DNA from: DAOUAM01 sp034433305
Lineage (GTDB): Bacteria; Chloroflexota; Dehalococcoidia; Lucifugimonadales; DAOUAM01
Length of the DNA: 64,000 nucleotides
Assembly: GCA_034433305.1 (NCBI GenBank)
Contig: DAOUAM010000065.1
Span: 1 to 64,000, forward strand
Direction: 5' to 3'
The notes below the pieces were generated by a model. It was given only the letters and a program-made list of their open reading frames with translations. It was not told the origin of the DNA and ran no database searches. Positions 44,611 through 53,160 of the stretch are shown here, piece by piece. The position numbers and the translations under genes were made by a program. Each line of letters starts with the position of its first letter. The stretch's first letter is position 1.

Positions 44611-45884
44611 CAGAAGAGCCTGGCTACTCTGGCAAAGACCCGGTTGACCAGGATGCCGACCCACCCGATCTTGGGCACTGTAAAGACTTCCTTGCCCAGG
44701 AGTTGGCCAGGCTCCACGGGCTGTGGGTCAGCGATGTTGTTGGCGTCGCCCCGCGTGATGAACAGCGGCCCGCCGGAGGGGGACTGTCTCTCCTCCACTA
44801 CCCTGTGGAGGATGGAGACCTCCCCCGTGCTGTACTGCACCACATCGCCCACGGATACCTCGGAGGCTTCCACGTTCCGCAGGATGACCAGGTCGCCGCG
44901 CTGGATGTGTGGGGCCATGCTCTGCCCAGCCGCCGCCAGCATGTGGTAAGGGAACAGGCCCAGGGAGAACCAGATGATCCCCACGCTGATAAAGGCCAGC
45001 ACCAGCCATGGCAGGGGCCGGTCGGACTGCTTCTCCTGGGCGCTGGCCTCGGCCGTCGCCGGCTTGCCCGCCGGCGCCACGATGCCCTGGAGGGCGCGGT
45101 AGCCTATGTACGGGACGGCCAGCCCCAGGGCACCCATGAGCGCCCACGGCAGGTCAGGCAGCACCGGCGATAGCCACTCGAAGGCGTGCAGCACACCCCG
45201 GTAGGCCATGGCCGCTACGGGGCCGCCAGCCAGGGCTATGCCCGTGGTCAGCATGTGCTCGCCGGCCGCGGGCAGCACTCGCAGCCCCAGGAACCGGACG
45301 GCCACCTCGCCCGACTGTGGGCTGGTCACCTGGGCCAGCGGTATGCTCAGGAAGGCGAAGAGCAGCCCGACTACCGCCATCGCCAGCGCCGGCTCCCTGG
45401 GCCGCCAGAGGGCCAGCAGGTACGCTCTGGCCAACTCCAGGGCCACGATGCTGGAGGTGAAGAAGGCCACGTTGGCTAGCAGCGCCAGCGACCTGTGGTT
45501 GTAAGGGCTGTGGCCGAAGCCGACGAACAGGCCGGCTATGACATAGGCCGATAGCTGGAACAGCCCGATGAGTACCGCCACCGGCACCAGGCCCAGCCGC
45601 AGTTGCGGCCGTGTCGGGCCGCCGCGCCACAGGAGCAGTACCAGCGCCGCCAGCGCCGTCCACAGGACAGGCTGCACCACGTAGGAGCGCAGCGCCGCGC
45701 TGGCCACCAGCGGCCTCAGCCAGCCCAGGTTTACCGCCAGGTACACCAGCGCCAGGCCGCACAGCACCAGCAGTGCCCGGACATAGGGACTGTCCAGGCC
45801 CTTCAGCAGCGTCCGCGCCCAGCCTGGCCTCCCGGGGGAGTGGCCCTGCATATCGCCTGTGTCCCGCAACACCTGCTCTGCCAT
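44610..45884 (-). CDS. SipW/ER-type signal peptidase I with extra membrane helices
   Basis: The 424-residue protein has about eight membrane helices before a C-terminal S26B peptidase domain, far longer than usual SipW proteins (about 190 residues). Catalytic segments are QSMAPHIQRGDLVIL (serine, about 321), EVSILHRVVE (histidine replacing the bacterial lysine, about 357) and TRGDANNIADPQPV (aspartates, about 382). The histidine marks the ER/archaeal type that cleaves SipW-dependent signal peptides of TasA-like proteins. GGAGGGTAC precedes the ATG. Four proteins with such signal peptides flank it, so it is very likely their dedicated peptidase. Confidence 0.9.
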   Translation of the reverse strand: MAEQVLRDTGDMQGHSPGRPGWARTLLKGLDSPYVRALLVLCGLALVYLAVNLGWLRPLVASAALRSYVVQPVLWTALAALVLLLWRGGPTRPQLRLGLVPVAVLIGLFQLSAYVIAGLFVGFGHSPYNHRSLALLANVAFFTSSIVALELARAYLLALWRPREPALAMAVVGLLFAFLSIPLAQVTSPQSGEVAVRFLGLRVLPAAGEHMLTTGIALAGGPVAAMAYRGVLHAFEWLSPVLPDLPWALMGALGLAVPYIGYRALQGIVAPAGKPATAEASAQEKQSDRPLPWLVLAFISVGIIWFSLGLFPYHMLAAAGQSMAPHIQRGDLVILRNVEASEVSVGDVVQYSTGEVSILHRVVEERQSPSGGPLFITRGDANNIADPQPVEPGQLLGKEVFTVPKIGWVGILVNRVFARVARLF

Positions 45885-45918
45885 GTACCCTCCGGACAGC
45901 GTCTTTGAGTTGCTCTTG

Positions 45919-46013
45919 CATGGCGGTACACAGGGGCGGGTCTCAGACCCGCCCCTGTGTTGCCCTGGGGAAGTAGTCTAGCCATTCATGGTGTACACTC
46001 CGCCTGAAAGCGC
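45919..46013 (-). repeat. dispersed repeat family 2, copy B (inverted)
   Basis: On the minus strand it reads GCGCTTTCAGGCGGAGTGTA, then CCATGAATGGCT, CTTCCCCAGGGCAA and the perfect palindrome CAGGGGCGGGTCT-C/G-AGACCCGCCCCTG (45931-45957). It lies in the leader of the signal peptidase gene. It differs from copy A at about one base in seven. Confidence 0.85.
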
Positions 46014-46037
46014 CCGCACGCCTGAGGTGAGGTCCCC

Positions 46038-48857
46038 CTACGGGTCTATGACGCCCGTGATAAGGTCACATTGGGTCTCGGTCAGGTCGTCGCCTGTGTC
46101 GTCGTAGTTCATCAGGTTGCCCGGGTCGCGGGCGCCCTGGTCGTTGTCATCGTCGGCGGGCGAGTCCACAACCTGCTCATTGCTCAGGTCGTGGGCCAGC
46201 TCGTGGGCCAGGGTGCGGTTGTCCGGGTCCGAGGCGTTGTTGACGGCGACGCCGCTGTTCTCCGTGGTGGTGCCCATGATGCCCTCGGTGTTGCCGTCGT
46301 CCACGTCGCCATCGAAGCCCGGCGTGTAGTACACGTTGGACACGGCGCTGGCATCCTCGGGCAGCTCATCGGCCTCGCCGTCGTCGAACAGGCCGTCGTC
46401 GTCATCGTCAATGTTGTCCCAGTCGTCGGCGCTGATGCTCCTGATGGAGGCCACCAGGCTGATGAAGGCGTCGCAGTGGCAGTTGGCGGCATTGCGGGTG
46501 AATATCTCGTTGGCCCTGGCGATATCGGCGTTGACGTCGGCCTCGCTGGCCTGGCCGTCCACGACCCAGACGGTCACCTTGATCTCCTTGACCGGCTTCA
46601 GGACCACAGGCGCTGGCACGGGCACCAGGCCTTCTGGGATGAGGATGGGCTGTTGCGTCACTGTGATGAGGTCCAGGCCCTCGATGGTTATGACGGTGGG
46701 CAGCCTGTCGTGTATGTCCGTGACCAGGGGCTGGAAGGTCAGCAGGGCGGCGTTGACGGTCTCGCGGCCATCGCCTGCCTGGTTGAAGCCGCTGAGGGTT
46801 ACCTGGCCCGGCCCCACAGGCTCGACCTGCGGCGGCGTGTAGCCGTCGCTGCCGTCCCCGTCAGCCACGGAGACTAGCTGGAGCGTGGCGGGGTCGAAGG
46901 TGACCAGTGCCCGGTACGCGCCCAGCAGGTCGGCGCCGCCCGCTCCCGGCGCCTGGGGCAGCGAGGCGGGTGGCAGCCAGAGGTCCAGGGCCACGTCAAA
47001 GGGCGCGTTAACGGGCAGCCCGTTGCCCGAGGGCAGGCCCAGCCGCGCCGGCCCGAAGGGTACCGTCGTGGCGGCGCTGACGCCTCCGGCCTCGGCCTGG
47101 ACGGTGGCTATGCCCCACCTGTCAGCCGTCAGCAACAGGACAGGACGGTCTGGATCGCCTTCCAGGAAGCCCAGGTCGGTGGACGCCTGGAGCGCCTGGG
47201 GGTCTATGGGCACTGCATTGCCCTGGGCGTCGGCGCCCGAGATGGCCAGCAGCGCGGTGCCGGGAACGGGCGTGCCCACCGGCTGCACCGAGGTCAGGGA
47301 CAGCGACTCCAGTCCTGTGGGGATGAACTCCACCCTGGCGCTGTCCGAGGCGCCGCTGGGTACATGGCGGGCCACCAGGGTGTAGGTGTCCGCCGAGGTG
47401 GAGGTCAGGGAAGCGGTGTAGGTGCCATCGCCCCGGTCGCTGAGGGCCAGGGGCTGGCTGAAGTCCCGGCCGGCTGTGACTAGCAGGGCGATGCTGGCGC
47501 CGGGCACCGGCTGGCCGCTGGCGTCGCTGGCCCGCACCACGATGTCCGAGGCATCCTGGCCGTCGGCCCGGTGCGGGCTGCTGGCCGTCAACTCCAGTGA
47601 CGCCACGGGGCCGACCGCCGGCCCGCCGGAGGTTATCGTCAGGCTGGTCGTGTCGGTGGCGCTATCGCCATTGGCATCGGTCACCCGCAGGGCTATGGTG
47701 TGGGTGCCCACGCCCAGGGCCTGCAGCGCCTCAAAGGGCAGCGTGGGCGTGGCGCCCACCGCGTCGTCGAACACGCCGTCGTTGTTGATGTCCCACTCGT
47801 AGAACGCGATGGAGTCGCCGCAGGCCGCGTTGGGGTCGCTGGAGGCCGTGGCATCCAGGGTGAGGCTTTCGCCCTCCGCCACCGAGTAGGGGCCGCCGGC
47901 GCTGGCGATGGGCGGAGCGTTGACGCTGGCTATCTCCAGGGTGGCCAGGTCCGTCCTGGGCGGGACGTTGTCGTCGGTGACCAGCAGCGCCACGGTGAAA
48001 ACGCCGAAGCTGGCCGTCTCCCGCTGGACTTCAACGCCGCTGGCGTCGGTGTCGAAGACCTGGCCGTCGTAGTCCAGGTCCCACTCGTACCTGATAATGG
48101 TCCGGCTGGGGTCCTGGATGGTGGAGCCGGCGGCGTCCAGTGTCACCGACTGGCCGCAGGATGCCGGGTTGGGGTTGGCGGCGATGCGGGCGATGGGCCG
48201 CAGGTCTTCGCTGGGCATGCCCGCCAGGTTCCACTGCACCAGGCCGACGGTCACCGAGCCCTGGTACACGTGGGCCATCCGTGCCTGCTCCTCCACGTGG
48301 AGCCGGATGATGACGCAGATGCGGTCGCCGCTGTGCAACTGGCTGCTGACGCCCAGGGGCTGCGATGGGTCGCAGGTGCCATCGGGCGCCTTGCGGGTGA
48401 CGGCGACGCCCACGCTCAGTTCCTCGTCCAGCACGTCCTCGCCGGCCTCGTCGGTGGCGGTGCGTTCGATGCTGGCGATGTGGACGGGGATGCTGCCGGT
48501 GATGATGGCGCCCAGGGTGATCTCGCAGGTGTAGGACGGGTAGGCGTTGGTCACCTGGAAGTTGACCACCTGGGCCGTCTCACCCGGGTCCAGGTCGGAC
48601 ACGCAGTCGGCCACGTCCTTGAGCACTGGCACCTGCTCGATGGGCACCTCCACCACCTCGCCGGTGGCCGGGTCCACGACGCCCACCAGCTCGCGCTCGC
48701 TCTGCTGGTCCCAGGCCGCGCCAACGCTGCCGGTCTCGATAATGCCCTCGACCCTCAGTGCAGTCGTCCAGGCGGCGTAGCCTCCCCCGGCCAGGCCGAG
48801 GGCTACGGTGACGACCAGGAACAGCAGCCAGCCTCGGGAAGTCAGCAGTCTCAGCAT
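46038..48857 (-). CDS. SipW-type secreted multidomain protein with C-terminal HExxH protease
   Basis: The 939-residue protein starts MLRLLTSRGWLLFLVVTVAL; ATG 48857 has GAGGAG 10 bp upstream. After the TasA-like domain come two PKD domains (about 225-325 and 330-420: YEWDLDYDGQVFDTD, YEWDINNDGVFDD), two invasin/Big-type Ig domains (about 430-620) and a cohesin-like domain (LGLPSGNGLPVNAPFDVALD, LVTFDPATLQLVSV). The last 170 residues carry TLAHELAHDLSNEQ (about 886) and PGNLMNYDD (about 917), a zinc-protease motif with a Met-turn-like segment. It is the gene directly upstream of the signal peptidase. The mixture suggests a surface or matrix protein that also processes partners. Confidence 0.83.
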   Translation of the reverse strand: MLRLLTSRGWLLFLVVTVALGLAGGGYAAWTTALRVEGIIETGSVGAAWDQQSERELVGVVDPATGEVVEVPIEQVPVLKDVADCVSDLDPGETAQVVNFQVTNAYPSYTCEITLGAIITGSIPVHIASIERTATDEAGEDVLDEELSVGVAVTRKAPDGTCDPSQPLGVSSQLHSGDRICVIIRLHVEEQARMAHVYQGSVTVGLVQWNLAGMPSEDLRPIARIAANPNPASCGQSVTLDAAGSTIQDPSRTIIRYEWDLDYDGQVFDTDASGVEVQRETASFGVFTVALLVTDDNVPPRTDLATLEIASVNAPPIASAGGPYSVAEGESLTLDATASSDPNAACGDSIAFYEWDINNDGVFDDAVGATPTLPFEALQALGVGTHTIALRVTDANGDSATDTTSLTITSGGPAVGPVASLELTASSPHRADGQDASDIVVRASDASGQPVPGASIALLVTAGRDFSQPLALSDRGDGTYTASLTSTSADTYTLVARHVPSGASDSARVEFIPTGLESLSLTSVQPVGTPVPGTALLAISGADAQGNAVPIDPQALQASTDLGFLEGDPDRPVLLLTADRWGIATVQAEAGGVSAATTVPFGPARLGLPSGNGLPVNAPFDVALDLWLPPASLPQAPGAGGADLLGAYRALVTFDPATLQLVSVADGDGSDGYTPPQVEPVGPGQVTLSGFNQAGDGRETVNAALLTFQPLVTDIHDRLPTVITIEGLDLITVTQQPILIPEGLVPVPAPVVLKPVKEIKVTVWVVDGQASEADVNADIARANEIFTRNAANCHCDAFISLVASIRSISADDWDNIDDDDDGLFDDGEADELPEDASAVSNVYYTPGFDGDVDDGNTEGIMGTTTENSGVAVNNASDPDNRTLAHELAHDLSNEQVVDSPADDDNDQGARDPGNLMNYDDTGDDLTETQCDLITGVIDP

Positions 48858-48871
48858 AGTCTCAACGCTCC

Positions 48872-50146
48872 TCACTGCCTGCCGCTCTCGGGCGTCGGCG
48901 TGGCCGTGGGCGTGGCGGCCAGGGGCGATGGCGTCAGCGCCGATGTGACGGGCACGCCCCGCCTCGAGATGAACTGGTACGGGTCTGCCGATGCCCTAGC
49001 CTGGGCCAGGAACTGCTGGAGGTCGGCCAGGGTGTAGTAGGTGGCATAGTTGGAGAGAGAGACGCGTAGAGGCTCTTCTCTGTCCGTGTAGTAGCCGTAC
49101 TTGTCAATGCGGCCCTCCAGGGAGGGAGAGGCCCGCACCATGTACTCGGAGATGCGCGTCTGGTCCACGTAGTTGTCGGCAAGCTGGTCGAAGGGGCCGT
49201 CGTAGTAGTCGTTGCGGTTCACGTTGATGCTGCGCACGCCCAGCAGCACCTTGCGGTTGCCGTGGGCTGTGTCCACCCAGAAGGCGAAGCCGCTGCGCTT
49301 GCCCACCAGCAGGTCGTCGCCCACCGGTTCCAGCACGTCCGATAGGCCCTCCTCCTCGTTGAGCACCCAGAAGAAGTAGTCCTTCTCTTCGTTGAACAGC
49401 AGGAAGAACTGATAGCCGGACTCGTCGAAGGTGCGCTCTATGAAAAGCTCGCCCTGGCCCAGGGGGAACAGGGCCGGCGGCTCCTGGCGCAGCTTGTGGA
49501 GGTTGAAGGTGACCTTCTTGCCGTTGTAGCTGACGGCATAGGTGAAATCGTCACACTTCTCCACATGCAGTCCGTCCTTCTCGCTGAAGAACTTGGAGCG
49601 AGTGAAGCCCTCCCGGACGCCCGTGGGGAACTCATCGAACTCGAAGTAGGCGAAGGAGAGCACGCCCCTGTCACGGCTGCCCGCCGGAAGGCGGATATTG
49701 CCCCATATCTGTCTGCCCTGGGCGTACATGATGAAGTAGTAGTAGTTCTCCGATGGGTACACGGTCACCTCGTCAGGCAGGCTGGAGAAGACGTGCCAGA
49801 AGACCGCGTCCACGTCTCCCAGGTCCAGCGCCTGGGAGTACAGCCCCTCCAGCAGCCGCTGGTTGAACAGGAGATAGGAGCCAGGCGCCGGCAGTGCGTC
49901 AGCGGGAGGAGCGGAGGCAGGCCCGGCCTGGGGCACGACAGTCGGCTCCGGCGTTGGTCCGCCTTGTGACGACTGCGCCTGTCCGCAGCCGGCCAGCAGG
50001 ATGGCAGCCAGAGTCAGCGCGGCAACGGCGGCGCGCAGGCGCGGCGCCGACCTCCCCCCAGCCTGGCACGCGGCGCGGGAGTCGGCGGCCGCGCCTGCGG
50101 GACAACCGGCAGTCCGATGGTCGTGTCTCTTCAGGGACATCCTCAT
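48872..50146 (-). CDS. lipoprotein of unknown function
   Basis: The protein (424 residues from the ATG at 50146; the start is uncertain) has an arginine-rich N-terminus and the lipoprotein signal ALTLAAILLAGCGQ (cysteine at about position 57). A low-complexity proline/alanine linker leads to a domain of about 300 residues rich in aromatic residues, for example SENYYYFIMYAQGRQIWGNI and LFNEEKDYFFWVLNEEEGLS, and a short Pro/Thr tail. I do not recognise the domain. It sits between two SipW-type substrates on the same strand, so an accessory role on the membrane surface for their assembly is possible. Confidence 0.7.
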   Translation of the reverse strand: MRMSLKRHDHRTAGCPAGAAADSRAACQAGGRSAPRLRAAVAALTLAAILLAGCGQAQSSQGGPTPEPTVVPQAGPASAPPADALPAPGSYLLFNQRLLEGLYSQALDLGDVDAVFWHVFSSLPDEVTVYPSENYYYFIMYAQGRQIWGNIRLPAGSRDRGVLSFAYFEFDEFPTGVREGFTRSKFFSEKDGLHVEKCDDFTYAVSYNGKKVTFNLHKLRQEPPALFPLGQGELFIERTFDESGYQFFLLFNEEKDYFFWVLNEEEGLSDVLEPVGDDLLVGKRSGFAFWVDTAHGNRKVLLGVRSINVNRNDYYDGPFDQLADNYVDQTRISEYMVRASPSLEGRIDKYGYYTDREEPLRVSLSNYATYYTLADLQQFLAQARASADPYQFISRRGVPVTSALTPSPLAATPTATPTPESGRQ

Positions 50147-50172
50147 ATGAGTGGGCCGTGGCCCGATAAAGA

Positions 50173-50212
50173 GGCTGGCCCCCAGTGGCACCACGCCAGC
50201 CGGGGGCCAGCC
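50173..50212 (-). terminator. intrinsic terminator after the octapeptide-repeat gene
   Basis: GGCTGGCCCCC and GGGGGCCAGCC form a perfect 11-bp stem 11 bp after the stop codon, followed on the minus strand by TCTTTATC. Confidence 0.65.
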
Positions 50213-50222
50213 TGTCACTTCA

Positions 50223-52907
50223 CTACCTGTTTTCCGTTGTCACCACCTCGTGGAGGCCCGAGATACTGGCGTTGTGCGGCTCCGACAGCACCGGGTCGTG
50301 CAGCGCCGACTCGGTAGGTTCGTGGAACGCTGACAGGGCCGCGTTGTGTTGCACAGAGAGCACGGCGTTGTGGCCCCTGGACATGAGCGGCGAGTGGAAC
50401 ACGGACTCCAGGGCGCGGTGCACCCGCGAGGCCACGGCGTCATGCACTATGGAGCGCAGCACGTTGTGTACAGAGGACGCCAGCACCTGGTGCGACGTGG
50501 AGATGGACGGGAAGTGCATGGATGGCAAGGCCAGCCCCGAAAGCTCCGGCCGGTGGAAGTCCGAGTCCAACGCCACGTGCACCCCGGACCACAGCGGGTC
50601 GTGAATATCCGAAGCCAGGAACGAGTGCTGCTGGGACTCGTTCAGCAGGTGTATGCCCGATATGGCCGCCACATGGCCGCCGGAGGCGACGGAGTCGTGC
50701 CCGTCGGACATCACTGGCGAGTGGAGCGCCGACTCCAGCACGTTGTGCAGGCCCGAGGCAACGGCGCTGTGTACCACCGACCGCGCCACCTCGTGCAGGT
50801 CGGAGGCTACGCTCTGGTGGGAGCCGGACACTGCAGGCAGGTGCGGCCCTTCGGAGCTGATGGGGTCATGGACTGTCGAGGTGCTGCTCACGTGCATGCC
50901 CGACCACAGCGGGTCATGGATGTCGGACCGCAGCGGGTCGTGGCCGGCCGACGTGGGCGCGTCGTGGGCCTGGGATATGGGCACTATGTGGGTGGCCGAC
51001 ATCTGCGGCTCGTGGTTGTTGGACATGAAGGGCGAGTGGAAGGTCGAGACCAGCGTCACGTGTAGCTCCGACTCCTGCGGCTTGTGGACCACGGACCTGG
51101 TCACGTCGTGGGCGTCGGAGGACACGGTGGCGTGCAGCTCTGACCACTGGGGCATGTGCGCCGTCACAGAGGTCGAAGGATTATGGAACTGCGAGGAGCC
51201 GGCCACGTGCATGTCCGACCAGAAGGGGTCGTGTATGTCCGAGGTCAGGGCTATGTGCAGCCGCGAGCGCTCGGGGTCGTGGGCCTGGGAGACAGCGGGG
51301 TCGTGGCCCTCGGAGAGCGACGGGTCGTGCTGGTTGGACGCCGAAGCCAGGTGGAAGGCCGACCTCACCGGGTCATGAGGTACCTCGCTGGACAGCGCCA
51401 CGTCGTGCTGCTCAGCCCTGGAGGCCAGCACCAGGTGCACGCCCGACAGCGCCGCGCCGTGGGTGGCCGAGTCCGCCGCCGCGTGCTGGGTGCGGGACAT
51501 CACCGGCGAATGCACCACGGAGCGCAGCGCCTCGTGCTGCGCCGACGCCGACGCCGCGTGCACCACCGAGCGCGTCGGGTCGTGCTGCTGGGAGGACAGG
51601 CTATCGTGGTTGGTGGACCACCAGGGGTCATGTATGTCCAGCACCAGCGGCTGGAATTCCACCGATGCGCCTGGTGAGTGCACCTGCGAAGCGATGGCTA
51701 CGTGCAACCCCGACAGGGCAGCCAGGTGTTCCTGCCGCGACATGACCGGCGAGTGCAGGATGGACACGTCGGCTATGTGCAGCCTTGAGCGCTCGGCGCT
51801 GTGTACCACCGACCTGATGGGGTTGTGGACAATGGACTGCTGGGGCTGATGCCCCACGGACCAGAATGGGTCATGGATGTCGGAAGGCAACGGGGCGTGG
51901 CCTTCCGAGTCCGCCGGCAGGTGGATGCCTGAAATGGCCGGGTCGTGCCCGCCGGAAGCCGTGGCCAGGTGGCCGCTGGAGATGAAGGGCGAGTGGACGA
52001 TGGAGCGCAGCGGCTGGTGTTCCACCGAGGCCGGGGCAACGTGTACCGTGGACCTGACGGCGTCGTGCTGGGTCGAAGTGGCGGTGTTATGGGAGAAAGA
52101 CCACCAGGGGTCGTGGATGTCGGAGCGCAGCGGGTCGTGGCTGTCCAGTTGCAACGCCGCCGTCAGCACCACCAGCTCGGCCGGCGTCTGCTGGGACAGC
52201 GATGGGTCATGCTGCGCCGAGTCCGTAACGGAGTGGACTACCGAGGTCAGCGTGTCGTGGGCGGGCTGGCCCGCCAGGTTCCACTGCACCAGCTCGATGG
52301 CGACGCTGCCCTGGTACACGTGGCCCTGCCGCGCCGCCTCGGTGGCATGCACCCTGACGATAGCGCAGAAGCGGTCGCCCTCGTGGAACTGGGAGCTCAC
52401 GCCCACGGGGCTTTCCAGGTCACACTGGAAGGTCTCGCCCACCTGCAACTTCCTGGTGAGCAGGACTCGGATGTCCAGCTCTGTGCCCAGGACGTTGTTG
52501 CCGGCGGCGTCGGTGGCCGTGACCAGCACCCTGGAGATGTGCACCGGCACCGAGCCTGTGATGATGGCGCCGACGGTGATCTCGCAGGTGTAGGACGGGT
52601 AGGCGTTGCCCACCTGGAAGTTGACCACCTGGGCCGTCTCGCCCGGGTCCAGGTCGGACACGCAGTCGGCCACGTCCTTCCCTGGGGGAATAGGGCTGTC
52701 CACTAGTTGGCTGGTGACAGGATCGAAGATTCCGACAAACTCCCTCTCCTCCTGCTGGTCCCATACGGCGTCAACGCTGCCGGTGGAGACCGTGCCCTGG
52801 AGGCGGAGGGCTGTCGTCCATGCGGCGTAGCCTCCCCCGGCCAGGCCGAGAGCTACGGTGACCACCAGGAAGAGGACCCAACCCTTGGGCAGTGGTATCC
52901 TGAACAA
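50223..52907 (-). CDS. SipW-type secreted protein made of about 80 H-x4-S-x2 octapeptide repeats
   Basis: The 894-residue protein starts at TTG 52907 (AGGAGGG 6 bp upstream): MFRIPLPKGWVLFLVVTVAL. It has the same signal helix and TasA-like domain (to about 215) as its three relatives, which fixes the reading frame. From about 217 to the end it is one tandem array of octapeptides such as HDPLRSDI, HDPFWSVG, HSPVMSDG and HNVLRSIV: histidine at position 1 and serine at position 6 are almost invariant, proline is common at 3, aliphatics at 8. Only three octads lack the histidine; a few carry 1-5 extra residues. No family known to me has this unit. A solenoid with histidine and serine ladders, perhaps metal-binding, is inference. 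Confidence 0.88.
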   Translation of the reverse strand: MFRIPLPKGWVLFLVVTVALGLAGGGYAAWTTALRLQGTVSTGSVDAVWDQQEEREFVGIFDPVTSQLVDSPIPPGKDVADCVSDLDPGETAQVVNFQVGNAYPSYTCEITVGAIITGSVPVHISRVLVTATDAAGNNVLGTELDIRVLLTRKLQVGETFQCDLESPVGVSSQFHEGDRFCAIVRVHATEAARQGHVYQGSVAIELVQWNLAGQPAHDTLTSVVHSVTDSAQHDPSLSQQTPAELVVLTAALQLDSHDPLRSDIHDPWWSFSHNTATSTQHDAVRSTVHVAPASVEHQPLRSIVHSPFISSGHLATASGGHDPAISGIHLPADSEGHAPLPSDIHDPFWSVGHQPQQSIVHNPIRSVVHSAERSRLHIADVSILHSPVMSRQEHLAALSGLHVAIASQVHSPGASVEFQPLVLDIHDPWWSTNHDSLSSQQHDPTRSVVHAASASAQHEALRSVVHSPVMSRTQHAAADSATHGAALSGVHLVLASRAEQHDVALSSEVPHDPVRSAFHLASASNQHDPSLSEGHDPAVSQAHDPERSRLHIALTSDIHDPFWSDMHVAGSSQFHNPSTSVTAHMPQWSELHATVSSDAHDVTRSVVHKPQESELHVTLVSTFHSPFMSNNHEPQMSATHIVPISQAHDAPTSAGHDPLRSDIHDPLWSGMHVSSTSTVHDPISSEGPHLPAVSGSHQSVASDLHEVARSVVHSAVASGLHNVLESALHSPVMSDGHDSVASGGHVAAISGIHLLNESQQHSFLASDIHDPLWSGVHVALDSDFHRPELSGLALPSMHFPSISTSHQVLASSVHNVLRSIVHDAVASRVHRALESVFHSPLMSRGHNAVLSVQHNAALSAFHEPTESALHDPVLSEPHNASISGLHEVVTTENR

Positions 52908-53160
52908 GAGCGCCCTCCTGCATAGCTACGGATGGCAGCCATGCCTGCCCGCACAGCAACGATTATCGTCGCCAAACCCCAGCAAGCTACGAACACGGCG
53001 CTCGTAGTTTTGATACCATACCCCAGGGGCATAAACACGCAAAGGACGGGAAGGGTCTAAAAAAGTACCATGAAAAATCCAGAAAAGTACCGGAGCGGTG
53101 GCCTGGCGGCTGGACTCAGGTGGCCGTCTCGACACCATTGGGTGTCGCTGGCCTTCTGTA
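52908..53160. promoter_or_regulatory. upstream region of the octapeptide-repeat gene
   Basis: AAAAGTACC occurs at 53048-53056 and again at 53083-53091-type spacing (two AAAGTACC copies about 21 bp apart), in an otherwise AT-richer patch. GTACC elements also cluster upstream of the adjacent response regulator. No gene is supportable. Confidence 0.4.

Noticed and set aside
50223..52252. CRISPR-like array from 24-bp periodicity
   Set aside because: Units are coding, degenerate at the DNA level and have no spacers; no cas genes are present.
50346..52706. Repetitive plus-strand open frames opposite the octapeptide gene
   Set aside because: They only mirror the 24-bp periodicity. The minus frame is continuous with a conserved signal peptide and N-terminal domain.
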